From contig WPIO01000006.1 in the NCBI GenBank assembly GCA_009760855.2, positions 6,117,501 to 6,181,500 on the forward strand: a DNA stretch of 64,000 nt, written 5' to 3'. The translations under genes were made by a program, and so were the position numbers. Origin of the DNA: Cristatella mucedo (Eukaryota > Bryozoa > Phylactolaemata > Cristatellidae). Of this stretch, positions 1 through 12,812 are shown piece after piece (the stretch's first letter is position 1; every line of letters starts with the position of its first letter). The notes under the pieces were generated by a model. The model saw nothing but the letters and a program-made list of their open reading frames with translations. It was not told the DNA's origin and did not search any database.

Positions 1-253
1 ACAGTGTGCAGGCCCGAAGCAAGGCTTGCCGACGAGCAGTGCTTCATGCGGCTCACCACCGCTGCTGTTGCAGTGGTGAATTTTGGGTTGGAGCAGCAGC
101 AGCAGCAGCAGCAGTACGGTGCTTGCGTAGCTTTTGCAGTATCAGCTGCTTGAGCCTGGCTTATACAGTCAGAGGCCAAGCACAGGAGCGGTTCTGCGGT
201 GAGGGCTCGAACAGAGCACACAGCTGTTCGAGTGCAAAGTCGCTAGCTAGCAC

Positions 254-455
254 CTGCCTCTTCCTGCACGACCAGCTGATAGATGGCTCCGCCGGAACCG
301 AAGCGGATGCTGTCCAGGGGAGCCAGGCGCACGGCAGCATTCTGCACGCGACAGTCGTTGACGTAGGTGCCCTGGGCCGAGCCAAGGTCCTGCAGCACGT
401 AGCCTTCTTCATCGCTGTGCTGTATGACGGCGTGCTGGCTCTCGACGTGCGGCGA
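254..455 (-). CDS. FHA-domain exon (FHAD1-like), partial gene
   Basis: A single internal exon of 202 bp that encodes most of a forkhead-associated (phosphothreonine-binding) domain. The frame reads the FHA hallmarks in order: SQHAVI, then QDLGSAQGTYVN (the conserved S/N-G-T-x-V-N loop), then RLAPLDSIRFGS. The wording around VQNAAVRL and RFGSGG resembles animal FHAD1 more than other FHA proteins I can recall. A pyrimidine-rich stretch ending in TTTGCAG precedes the exon at 456-470, and a GT donor follows at 252-253. The N-terminal GR strand of the domain must lie in an upstream exon that I could not find, and the rest of the gene runs off the left edge. It could be another FHA protein; the domain call is firmer than the gene call. 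Confidence 0.6.
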
Positions 456-843
456 CTGCAAACAAAGGCAACGGCAGCCGCTTGCAGCACTAGGGGTCAC
501 GCGATCACGAATCCCTCAGCTAAGCAGACATCTAGATCAGCTGACGTCTAGGTGACGTTCTGGCGGCTCACAGTCGAACGCTGCTCGAGAGCAAGATGGC
601 CAAGAGCAAGTGGCCACGGCAGCCAGTTTGCTGAGATTGCAGCCTGAACAGCGTGAGAATGCCAAGTAAGTAGAGAAGCCTCTGCTGGCGCAGGGAGGCA
701 CCAGTGGATGATGGATCGGCTGCCTTACAGCGAGCCGAGCTCCCAGCACCTCCAGCGATAAGCACTTGCTGCCACTCAAAAGCTCCGTTAAGGAGAGGCA
801 ATGAAGCAATGAAGCAGACTATTGTAAAGACAGAGAGTGGCAG

Positions 844-2597
<1,754 letters not shown>

Positions 2598-3110
2598 TAA
2601 AAATAATAATTCACTTGATAAAGCGCCCTCAGAGAACTTAATCTCTCTCTAGGCGCTTTACATTTGCTGTAAAGTGAAATGCAATTGAATGGTAAGTAAA
2701 ATCATGCTTGAAAAAACAAACGAAATGAATAATATGGTTAGGGGTGACATGCACAGGGTCAGCATGCAAATGTGGTTAGTGGCAGCATGCACAGTGTCAG
2801 CACGCATAAGCACGTCAAGGACGAATCACAGGGACCCACTAAATGCTGTCCTAAATAGGTGTGTTTTTAGGTTCCTTTTAAATGTGGTCAGGTTAGGGGA
2901 TGTTCTGACGCAGGTCGGGAGGGAGTTCCAGGCTTTGGGAGCATATGAACTAAATGCACGGTCTCCAAAGGATTTGTCACAATTACATGGACCATCTTGC
3001 GTGTGGTATTCCTGTCTAAGCAGGCTCGAATTTTAGCAGTATTGCATAGCTGAAAGTAGACAAGACTTGTCAGTGAAGCTGACATGATCTTCTAGTGAAA
3101 GGTCGCTTAG
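2598..3110 (-). mobile_element. LINE family B, 3' fragment
   Basis: A minus-strand 3' end of an L2/CR1-like non-LTR retrotransposon. It starts with (AAT)n at 2592-2610, followed by the family's 3' stem-loop (arms AAGCGCC and GGCGCTT with an inner AGAGA/TCTCT stem) at 2619-2662. Further in lies the decayed end of the reverse transcriptase ORF, with the antisense of YAPKAWNSLP and LKTHLF around 2860-2960. It is 5'-truncated, as is usual for LINEs. Confidence 0.8.
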
Positions 3111-3724
3111 GAAAAGGACACAGATATTGTGCTTAATGCTAAAGGAAATGTGCTGGACGAGCCCTATTTGAAGGTTGCGTTTTTTCCAAATGCCGAGTAA
3201 CAATTTGTTTGCACATAGCTAGCCAGTTGATGACTTTCGTTATATGAAACACTTATGTGCCCATTAGCTTTCTAAGTCAGAGTGATTCGTGCATTGCAGA
3301 TCGATTTTACCTACACCCAATACTTTACAGCGGCAGGCACTTAAAGGCGTAATAGATTGCTTCTGAGCGTTGCCATTGACCGCCTCTTGACAATCAGGTG
3401 CATGATTGTGACAAGTAGGCAAAGTTCCTTCAGACGCCTTCTAACTTGCTAGAAGCTTGGCTTATCTTATGGAAGCTAAGTGGACCGGTGTCTCTGTGCA
3501 GTCCGTTGTTTGTTTGTTCAGCAGAATGTTTGTGGAAAACAGAATGTTTGGGTGATTTCTCGTCTGTGGAACCCTTGAATCGAACGAGGGTATCGAATAG
3601 TGGTGCGTGAACTCCAGAACAAAGAGCTGCTAGCTCTAAGCACGGCACGCTCAATAGGAAGAGAGCAACAGTGCAAGTGGCAATAGAAAAGTGCCACCAA
3701 CGTGCATCACCATCCTCTGCTATC

Positions 3725-4412
3725 AAGTAACTCTCACAGTACTTCGAAACAGCAGCTGCTCGATGCTAGTCTCATTGAGTGGAGCGAGCGAATGAGAGAA
3801 ATGTAGTTGAGACCGTGGACATAGCGAGAGCTGGGCAGACTGCAGAGACATGAAAACTCTGCAGCTAGGCTTGTCTGTCGTGAGCATAGCAGTTGCCACA
3901 TTACTCCACTTCTCGCCGACCTGCACTGGCTACCAGTCAAGCAACGGATTGACTTCAAGGTTTTGTCGCTCACTTTTAGGTCCCTTCATTCTATGGCTCC
4001 AGCCTATCTCTCCGACATACTCCCCCATCAAGCCAAGCATCGTACCACCCACTTTTCGGAATCCAACAGTCTAGAAATACCTCGTACAAACCTCAAATTC
4101 TTTGGAGACCGTGCATTTAGTTCGTATGCTCCCAAAGCCTGGAACTTCCTCCCGACCTGCGTCCGAACATCCCCTAACCTGACCACATTTAAAACGTGCT
4201 GGCACTGTGCATGCTGCCACTAACCACATTTGCATGCTGACCCTGTGCATGTCACCCCTAGCCATGTAATTCATTTTGCTTGTTTTTCAAGCATGATTTT
4301 ACTTACCATTCAATTGCCTTTCCCTTTGCAGCAAATGTAAAGCGCCTAGAGGGAGATTGAGTTCTCTGAGGGCGCTTTATCAAGTACATTATTATTATTA
4401 TTATTATTATTA
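3725..4412 (+). mobile_element. LINE family B, 3' fragment
   Basis: A plus-strand 3' fragment. The readable end of the reverse transcriptase includes QAKHRTTHFSES, RTNLKFFGDRAFSSYAPKAW and FLPTCVRTSPNLTTFK (about 4030-4195). The family 3' UTR follows, then the stem-loop at 4337-4383 and the terminal (ATT)n at 4388-4412. At least one frameshift separates the HWLP-type region near 3920 from the downstream frame. Confidence 0.85.
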
Positions 4413-4543
4413 AACTGTGTGACGAAGTGTCTGCAAGCTCCTGTGAAGCAAATTAATAATGGGCACGACGAGGTGGCCAGGGAGGACTCGCACATCCTGG
4501 GCCCACCCTGGGCCCAGGGGCGCGGCCCCCTCGGACTGATCGG

Positions 4544-4544
<1 letters not shown>

Positions 4545-4592
<48 letters not shown>
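4545..4592. repeat. (CAG)n microsatellite
   Basis: About 15 consecutive GCA units, followed by a CTG-rich stretch at 4610-4628 that can pair with it. Homopolymeric Ser and Gln frames here are not evidence of a gene. Confidence 0.95.
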
Positions 4593-4599
4593 GAGTGGC

Positions 4600-7500
4600 T
4601 TGCCGCCACCTGCTGCTGCTGCTGCTGCTCCCCCAGTCTTCCCAACAATTTGCTAGCCCGATCGGAGCTGGCCTCTTCTCGGCCTAATTCTGGCAGCGCC
4701 TATGATGAAGAAAGCGAGAATGGGCTCACTAGACCACGAGGCACGTGGCACAAGAGCCTCGGGAGTGGAACGCCGCCGAAACACGTGGGCTTTGATGGCA
4801 TGCAGCTTGAAGTAGCACCGTATTGCTCCGGCCGCGTTTAGTTAATAAAAAAAAGTGGGCGCTAGTCGCAGAAAGCGAGGTGGTCGCAACCTCAGGTGCT
4901 CCACCGAAGCTTCGTGTTAGACGAATCTCGAGCTTTGGGATTACATGCGATATCACTAGAGTCGCCAAATACCAGCCAAATACGCCCTGCCGTTAATTGG
5001 CATTCCCTGTCTGGCGGGTCCATGCTGGTGCCGATCTAGCTAACTTGCCATTGTGCGGTTGTTCGTGCTGTCACGAAGCTATAGCCAGCGAGCGAGCAGC
5101 AGACACTGCACACTTCGTATTAACCGCACAGGCAGCTGAAATCGTGAGCGCTCGGAGACAAGAGATACAAAGCGGATGAAGAAACAGATCCTACCTGGCA
5201 GTCACGTGTGCAGCTGCGTGGACTTGCACGATACCAGCTTAGCCGGAATATAGCCGGGACTACGGTGCTCACTACTTCGGTTGATTAAACCTACATATTC
5301 GCGATCGACTCTTTCCTGATTAGTCGAGAAGCTTCTGACCACTGTCGAAAGTATCCCTGGATAACTTTTGAGGCACAGGGCCAAGCGGTTAGCGTATCTG
5401 ATTTTTCCTCCGGAATTGTAATATTAAATGTTACCAGAGTTCATTCCAACTCAGTGGTGAATGATGAGAATGAACGAACTACGCAGTGATCGAATTAAAG
5501 CATTATTGCCAATGTCATATGTCGTGTCTGTGACGATGGTTCTGTATTCTTTGATTTTTCTGTAAATTTAATTTATCCAGTGTAGACATTCATTTCTATG
5601 GTTCTTTTTAGTAATTTGCTAGTAGAACAAAAGACGAATCTGAACTTTAATGCACACATTAAAAATTTGAAAACGCATACTTACAAGGATATGCTTAGTG
5701 ATAAGCTATTAACCGAAGGAAAGCTAAAAATGAGAGCAACTACAAAGATTATTTGGCCAATGCCCAATCACAATAAAAACACTAGAAAAGACTAACAAGT
5801 AAGAGTAATGACGAAAAAATTAAAGAAGCGTAATACCTTCGCATTTTTTCAGATCTCAAATTCATCAAAATTATGGCCAAGACCTATCACGAGCTGTTTG
5901 CGACACTGATAAGAATATGTCTAGTTGGTGCCCTAATAGCAGTTCGCACTACATGGGACATTCGACATCGACTTCTAGGCATCAATCTTAAAGAGTCACT
6001 TGAAATTGACTCTAATAAAGCCACAAGAGGAAATCACTTTAACTTAAATCGTATAACTTGAATTATTAACATTTAACATTTAACATTAACTTGAATCGTC
6101 AGCTTTACCGAAAGCATGCAATATAAGTGCTTGTAATTTGATTTGGTATCGCAACAGAAGCAAATGAGTAGAAATATATGTCGTGTAATAGTTGAACTGA
6201 GGTTGTATGAAACTGACAATGAATTGTTCCATGTAGTCTTATGAAAGCACCTGTCCATACCCAAGTTGACTAAGTACTAGTTACATATTTTGTCGAGACC
6301 CCTGAGATACAATTTCATCTAAATTAAATATTGTCTTCTCGTCTGACGCCAGATGCTGAGCTGAACGGAAGCAACTCTTTGAAGGATCTTGGTTGATATA
6401 CAATGCTACGTGTGGGCAATTCATATATGATAGTGAAGTACTATAGTATCAGCGCAGGTTTCACTCAAACTGCTACATAAAAAACTAAAAAGGGACTTTC
6501 TAAGTGTATGCACTATCAATGAGCACATGCAGTAGCGTGTGAGATTTTGGCCTTAGCGTCAATCCTTCATCTCGCTTAATGCGACTAAAGTGTCAATAAA
6601 GCGCGAAGTAAGCAACTGTTGTGAAACCCAGCCGTTTCCACGACTATTAAGAGTGTCTCAGACTCTTGATTTGAGATGTCATCATCTTAAGAACGAGACT
6701 TATTATTGATGGCAGCTCAGTAAGCTTCATAACGGATCCTTTCAGTAAAAGAAAAAGCAGAGATAAGCGATGTCTAGTCCCTTCGGACAGCCAAAAACTA
6801 AAAAGCAACTTTCAAAATAATGAATTGCGGCTAATGCAGTCTTCGAAGGAAGATCAAAACAGTATGACGTAGGCACTGTCAATATTCAGACAGATAGATG
6901 AGCGCACTGTGGTCGTGTTAAGCAAACGCTTCTCTATGACTGATGTAACCAAATGCCACTGACCTGTATTGTGATGTCGCAGCCCTCTCGACCTATAGTA
7001 GTTATCTTTGGCGCAAGCTGCAGCAGAGTGTCAGCGCTCCTGAGGAAACCTTTCATTTTGATGATTTGAGATACTCTGGTCAGTTAAAGCGTCGCTAGCA
7101 GCAACTTGAGGTTTCTTTTCGGGCAATATATAGTATCCAATGAGATCCAACACAAAAAATAGTGTGCTTTATAGTCACCAGCCTTCTCTATGACTCTCAT
7201 ATGTCGTGGCCCAAGGCACAGAGACCACAGGACAGCTAGCACACACGTACAGGCCTAGCCCGCCCACACCAGCGGTCGACCTGGCAACGAACTAGTTGCC
7301 GACTTCCGGATCCGGTGTAACCGTAGGGCTGGACTTCCTCCCATGAGCAGCGAGCAGTGAGGTCTTTCTGCTAGGAGGAGCGCAAGTGGCCGGCATGCAT
7401 TTCTTTTCGAACGAATTACGGCGATGAGCCTGGAGCAGCTAGCTCATTCATGGATACGCTCGGTGTCGCAGCCCTGTCGTGAGGACAGCTAGCGAGTGAT

Positions 7501-8870
7501 AGACTTGGCCTTCGCTCGCGACAACGGCCCCAGTGGTTTATTTGTTTATCTCGTACTGTTCGATAGACTTCGGATATGCACCAGTCGGTCAGATCAATTG
7601 AAAGGTATCAATGCCGCTGCGTTTATACCTAGTTTAGATTAGCATTTAATTTAGTCGCTCCCCACCTTCGCAGCCGGTGAATTCATAAGCTCTGGCTCGG
7701 GGCTGCCAGCTGAGCGTCTCGTCGCGTCAGGATTAGCCGAAGAAGCGGGCGGTCGTAGGCCGCGGGGTCTTGGCGGTCGAACTGCTGCAAAATCGCAAGG
7801 TTGCACGAGTGCTGGTCTGCTCAAACCCGAGCGATGGGAGCAGCGCTGGCTTCGGTGGAATGCAGCTGTGAATGGTGAGCGTGCCGTTTCTGCAAGCACG
7901 CGATGCTAAAGAAGCATTCCGCCGCCTACAGCCCTGCAACGTCGACTTTCCACGCGCGCGCGTCGCTGTAAGGCCAGCGTGAAAGGGGGCGCCGACTGTG
8001 GGTAGACTGTGACCTAGCGAGTTGCGACTGCCGGGAGCTAGAGCCGGGCTTTGGAGAGCTCGGCAAACGAGTGCGACCAGCAGGAATCCGCACTGGCAGA
8101 AAATCCGCGCTCTTTGCCGGTTTTGGCTCCGGAGCTTGGCGAAGAGCGCACCACTTGGCTTTTGGCAGATCTCAAAAACGATGTAAACGAGCTAAGGTAT
8201 TTTTCAAAAAGAGGAAAACTACTTTACTTCGAGTTGGCCGGTGACTACCATCGTGTAGCTGTGTGTCGCGGCGGTTCAATTAATGCACGCGCGGCCGCTT
8301 CCTGAACGCGACAAGCGCAGAACAATTGGTGTAAAGCGATCCCAATCCATCCGCATGTGCCTATGGGGTGCGTAACTATAAACGTTCCCATTCATTCACC
8401 TATGCAGGATTACATCGGGATTCGGCTCGACCGAGCGTGTGGCAATTTAAGCTGAGGCCGTAGGGCCCTGCGTCGGAGCGTCGGAGGAAGAGAAGTCTAG
8501 ATAGAACAATCGATACTGGACCGGTCAATCAGAGCAGGCCTTGGAACACTACTCTTTCTATAGCATTGTCAATTTTCAAAGGTAACAATAAATTTAATTA
8601 TAGTGTCTCAGCAAACCAAAAATATCCACCATTATTGTAATTGTAAACAAAGCAATATTATGTCACCGTCATCAAAGCGAATGCAATGTACCGATATGGA
8701 TTTTCCAAAAAACTATTGTTGAATATTGATCACAAAATAATAATTTTGTGGCTTTAATATCTCACATCGGCGACTCAGTATTCCTCGTCGGTCGGTCTCT
8801 CGACTCCTCTTCTTCTTCTTCGTCCGTTCCTCCTTCATCATCGTTCACAGCGACAGCGTTGATCAGCGCC
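4600..8870. other. No gene recognised; CpG-rich stretch 7640-8460
   Basis: I find no supported gene. 5400-7200 is AT-rich with no long frames. 7640-8460 is GC- and CpG-rich, including a CG-dinucleotide run near 7955, and could be an unmethylated promoter or first exon, but no start or product can be defended. The 84-codon plus frame at 8051-8305 begins at TTG, not ATG. Confidence 0.4.
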
Positions 8871-8871
8871 G

Positions 8872-9015
8872 AGCTGATGGTTCGGTCTAGCGGCTAAGGT
8901 GCTCGCTCCGACCGAGGTCTGACCGAGAGGTCGTGGGCTCGAGCCCCGAGGCACATGTGCGAAGCGCCCGAATAGAGATTAAGTTCTCTTGGGGCGCCAC
9001 GTAAATGAATTATTT
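8872..9015 (+). mobile_element. tRNA-derived SINE, family 1
   Basis: The head has pol III internal promoter elements: an A-box-like TAGCGGCTAAGG at about 8889 and a B-box-like GGGCTCGAGCCCC at about 8935. The tail carries a stem-loop, GCGCC... with an inner AGAGA/TCTCT, at 8965-9000, matching the 3' stem-loop of LINE family B. Diverged copies occur at 26120, 37570 and 49675. Confidence 0.8.
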
Positions 9016-9206
9016 TTAATTATATCAGAGCGAAATTACAAATATCTATATTCTGCTTGAGGAAAGACAAAGTTTCCAACGTGCGCGGTTGCAGGATTTG
9101 AGGTTTCTGAGGAAATATCTGCTTGCTCGAGGAGAAAAACCATTCAAGAACATTTGACATCAGCAGCAGAAACAGTGACAAAGGCGAACCAACGACAGCT
9201 GATCAT

Positions 9207-9385
9207 GCTGCCACTAATCACATTTGCATACTGATCCTGTGCATTTCACCCCCAACCATGTTATTCATGTTGTTTATCAAGCATGATATTACTCACCATT
9301 CAATCGCGTTTCCCTTTGCAGCAAATGTAAAGCGCCTAGAAAGAGATTGAGTTCTCTGAGGGCGTTTTATCAAGTCTATTATTAC
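9207..9385 (+). mobile_element. LINE family B, 3' UTR and stem-loop
   Basis: This 3' terminal fragment starts in the conserved 3' UTR (CATGCTGCCACTAA) and runs through the GCAAATGTAAAGCGCC stem-loop to an ATT-rich end. It is one of at least a dozen copies in the window. Confidence 0.85.
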
Positions 9386-9476
9386 ATTTATCATCAAACA
9401 AATTAGTTATTCCATATTTGTAGAGAAATTGTCACCAATCAGGCAGGTCACTCGTTCGGCTGACAGGTAGTACTAC

Positions 9477-9587
9477 CACAGTGATGCACAATTGAACTTC
9501 TCATGGTTGACAACTGTGAAGGCTGTCTCATCAAGAAACTGGGAAAATTGCAGCAGGAAAACCCGGGGCTCACTGTCAACCTCCTTT
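9477..9587 (-). pseudogene. Exon-like sequence, copy 1
   Basis: An open minus-strand stretch of about 37 codons reads EVDSEPRVFLLQFSQFLDE and then TAFTVVN. A CTAG acceptor lies at its upstream end (9588-9590) and a GTAGTA donor at its downstream end (9471-9476). A diverged copy at 9790-9897 keeps the same frame (EVGSEPQAFLLAFGPLLDE), so the pair looks like a duplicated coding exon. I do not recognise the protein. Frame conservation between copies is the main support; it could be a pseudogene or a low-copy repeat. Confidence 0.4.
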
Positions 9588-9711
9588 CTAGGCAATATAA
9601 TGAAGAGACCTAAATATTTAGTGAGCACAAATAGATGCACAAATGATTATTAACAATACGAATCGATGATTGAATTAATTGCATGAATGCAAGGCATTTA
9701 CCAATAAAGTC

Positions 9712-9787
9712 CCTTTGCAGCAAATGTAAAGCGCCTAGAAAGAGATTAAGTTCTCTGAGGGCGCTTTATCAAGTACATTATTATTAA
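9712..9787 (+). mobile_element. LINE family B terminal stem-loop
   Basis: Only the last about 75 bp of family B: GCAAATGTAAAGCGCC, the stem-loop and ATTATT. It sits exactly between the two copies of the exon-like duplication. Confidence 0.85.
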
Positions 9788-9789
9788 AG

Positions 9790-9897
9790 TGAGGTGAGTT
9801 GAACTTGTCTTGCTTGATGACTGTGAAGGCTGTCTCATCAAGCAACGGGCCAAATGCCAGCAGGAAGGCCTGGGGCTCACTGCCGACCTCTTTTTAG
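9790..9897 (-). pseudogene. Exon-like sequence, copy 2
   Basis: Second copy of the sequence at 9477-9587, with the frame kept and many substitutions. The flanking intron-like part of this copy continues at about 11330-11440, so a LINE inserted inside it at about 9898. On the minus strand it has no clean donor, because the family B tail abuts it. Confidence 0.4.
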
Positions 9898-11328
9898 GAA
9901 ATGCAACGGGAATGTCACTGCCCTAGCTTTACTAGATCTGTCTGCTGTCTTCGACAACATTGATCACGATGTTCTGCTTGAACGATTGAGAACAACGATC
10001 GGTCTGGCAGACGAAACACTGGCTTGGTTTAAATCGTACTTGTCTGATCGTGTTCAATCCTTGTCGTGTGGGGGTCACGTCTCACACAAGAGAAGGGTCA
10101 CCTGTGGAGTCTCTCAAGGGTCTGTACTCGGTCCCTTGCTGTTCTCGATTTGCACACAACCTCTGGGAAAAGTGACTAAGGCCCATGGAATAGGATATCA
10201 CTTCTATGCTGACGATACTCAGTTGTATTTGTCATTCAAACGGTCGGAATCTGCTGCGGCAACTGAAACTGAATGCTCGCCTTGCCGATATTCGATCCTG
10301 GATGTCGGAAAACTTCCTGAAATTAAATGACGATAAAACCGAACTTCTGCTCATAGGACACCCTAAGCGTGAGGCTGGATTAAAAGACTTTGCTTTCTAA
10401 TAGGTGATGCTTTTGTGCGACCATCACCACTTGCTCGAAATTTAGGTGTCGTTTTCGACAGCTGCCTCAATTTTAAAAGCTTCATTCAGAAGACTGCTTC
10501 TACAGCTAACCATCACGTCCCATCCCTATCTAAGATTAGGAGCTGTCTCCTGCAGTTACTTGTAAACAGTTTAACTAGCTCCTTAATTCTGTCTTGGCTT
10601 GATTATTGTAATTCCCTTTTGGCTGGGCTACCAAAGAAAGCTTTTAGGCCACTGCAACTGACTGTGAATATGGCTGTAAGGCTTGTCTTCAAGTCCCAGA
10701 GGTTTGAGTACGTCTCTCCTTTTTTAAAAGAGCTAAGATGGACGCCGGTTGACCCACGGATTCAAAGCAAGGCTCTTACGCTGACCCACAAGGCCCGACA
10801 CGGCTTGGCTCCTTCATACCTAGCTGAACTGCTGCATCAGTATCAGCCAGTTCGCGACCTCAGATCCTGTGTGGACAATAAATTAGCTGTCTCATTACTC
10901 CGCTGAAAGACCGTTGGCGACAGAAGCTTTAGCTCTGCAGATCCTAGACTTCAGAACTCGCTTCCACAATTCTTACGCAACGACAACTACTCTCCTACTG
11001 CCGACTATGGCTCATCCTTTTGAGCGGTCCTGAGCTGCTACTTCCATGGTACTCACTACCTCAACTGCTCTCCTGACTCTGCTATGCTTTCCACTTTCTC
11101 TTTTTTGCGTGAGGCGAAGTCTGTTGGCTACCGAATGCGTACCGAAAGCCGCTTAGGCTGTGAATGAGCTACACACAACTATCCTGCGTAACATCCACAT
11201 GGTCTTTATGACTTTGTGGAGTTACACACGGAGATACATTACCAGCAAATGGGAAGTGCCTAGAAAGAGATTGAGTTCTCCGAGGGCACTCCATCAAGTG
11301 CATTATTATTATTATTGTTATTATTATT
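9898..11328 (+). mobile_element. LINE family A (L2/CR1-like), reverse transcriptase
   Basis: The most complete LINE in the window. Reverse transcriptase motifs in order: ALLDLSAVFDNIDHD (9919-9967), SYLSDRVQSL, TCGVSQGSVLGPLLFS (10100-10150), the catalytic YADDTQLYLSF (10205-10237), SWMSENFLKLN and RNLGVVFDSCLNF (10437-10472), then LDYCNSLLAGLPKKA (about 10598) and WTPVDPRIQSKALTLTHKA. Frames break near 10240-10300, 10400 and 10905. No endonuclease domain is present, so the copy is 5'-truncated. The 3' UTR ends at GGAGATACATTA (about 11245) and is fused directly to a family B stem-loop with (ATT)n at 11246-11328, unlike other family A copies, which end in (TTACA)n. Confidence 0.9.
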
Positions 11329-11604
11329 ACATTAATGGCGAGACCTATATTTCTAGTGAACGTAGGTTACACAAATGACTACTGAATGTAGGCATCGAAA
11401 TGGCATGAAGGCAAGGCACTTACCAATAAAGTGGGTTGAATCTTCTGATCAGTCATCAAACAAGAGGGAATATTGCAATGATGAACTTGCAAAAGTCAAT
11501 ATTTCTTTTTAATTACGTGACCAATCGGAACATGCACTTATTCAACGTCTTTGTGTAAATTTTGGATAGGCTGTTGTTCGCTCTCGGGCGTTAATTTTTT
11601 CAGA

Positions 11605-11994
11605 ATGTCATTCGTGCTCGTCCACATTGATCCAATAGAGCCATTTGGTAGATTTTGAATCGATCATGTAGTCCAGAGTCGACTGAAGAGTCACCAAGTT
11701 GATTCCAGCACTGCCAGTTGATGAAATGTTCTCAGCAATATACGAGTTAAAAACTTCCAAGTACTTTGAGATTTTTGGTTTTATGTGCGCCATCACGTTT
11801 TTGTAGCTATTTTGAACTACTTCACACTTTCTTTCTAAACTGCAGATGCATTTCCAGAGTTTAGACACCGGATCCTTAGGAGCATTGCCAAAAGATAAGA
11901 AGCAGATGGCTTTGTTGGACGGTAGAAAGGTGGGACGGCGCAGCGAACTAAGAGACGTCATTGGACTTTGAATTCTGGAAGAAAAATTATTCAA
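11605..11994 (-). other. Unidentified 128-codon open frame
   Basis: A minus-strand ATG-to-stop frame in non-repetitive DNA, with an amino-acid mix that looks coding (for example PVSKLWKCICSLERKCEV and STKWLYWINVDEHE). A TCTCTTAG acceptor-like site lies inside its 5' part, near 11950, so the real exon might start there. It lies upstream, on the same strand, of the exon-like pair at 9477-9897 and could belong to the same gene. I do not recognise a domain. Confidence 0.3.
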
Positions 11995-12117
11995 TTATGT
12001 CTACCAAACACGCCGCACGGACCTACGCACTCCGCAATCCAGGCAAATTTGGTCGGAATCAGGACCCGAGAAGTGCTGTTAAAACTTAAAACTAAAATAA
12101 CCCTGAAGTATCGCAAT

Positions 12118-12160
12118 AATATTGATATATTTCATCTAGAAAACACAATATATCAATATT
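12118..12160. repeat. Short AT-rich palindrome
   Basis: A 14-bp perfect inverted repeat, AATATTGATATATT at 12118-12131 and its complement at 12147-12160, with a 15-nt loop. It lies in an AT-rich patch that could be part of a small foldback element. Confidence 0.6.
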
Positions 12161-12387
12161 GTTACGGCACCCAATACAATATATTTTTAACAATACCATA
12201 CAATTTATTATCCTATAAATATATTTTTTGATGAGGCTTAATCCATAAGTTTGAGAGTCGTTTCTGTCACGAGGCAAAAATCTTCTTAAGTGTCCAGCCC
12301 TACAGCAGATGGCTTATAGTCTCTCTGTGCTTTGAAACTAGGTCGGAAAATTAACACCTCTAGTACAGCGCATCATTTTCAAATATT

Positions 12388-12812
12388 ATGTAATGTAATG
12401 TAATGTATCTCCGTCAGTAACTCCACAAAGTCATAAAGACCATGTGGGTGTTACGCAGGAGAGTTTTGTATAGCGCACTCACAGCCTAAGCGGCTTTCGG
12501 TACGCATTCGGTAGCCAACAAACTTCGTCTCACGCAACAAAGAGAAAGTGGGAAGCATAGCAGAATCAGGAGAGCAGTTGAGGTAGTGAGTAGCATAGAA
12601 GTAGCAGTTCAGGACCGCTGAAAAAGATGTGCCATAGTCGGCAGTTGGAGAGTAGTTGTCGTCGCGTAAGAATTGTGGAAGCGAGTTCCACAGTCTAGGA
12701 CCTGCAGAGCTAACGCTTCTGTCACCAACTGTCTTTAAGCAGAGGAAAGGGACAGCTAATTTATTGTACACACAGGACCTGAGGGCGCGAACAGGCTGAA
12801 ACTGATCGTTCA
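12388..12812 (-). mobile_element. LINE family A, 3' fragment
   Basis: The minus-strand 3' end begins with (TAATG)n at 12388-12406 and the family A 3' UTR. It continues into the reverse transcriptase C-terminus (RLWNSLPQFLRDDNYSP and FQPVRALRSCVYNKLAV) to about 12812, where it is truncated. Confidence 0.85.

Noticed and set aside
8051-8305. 84-codon frame in a CpG-rich region
   Set aside because: Starts at TTG with no nearby ATG, no splice sites and no recognisable product; the opposite strand is equally open.
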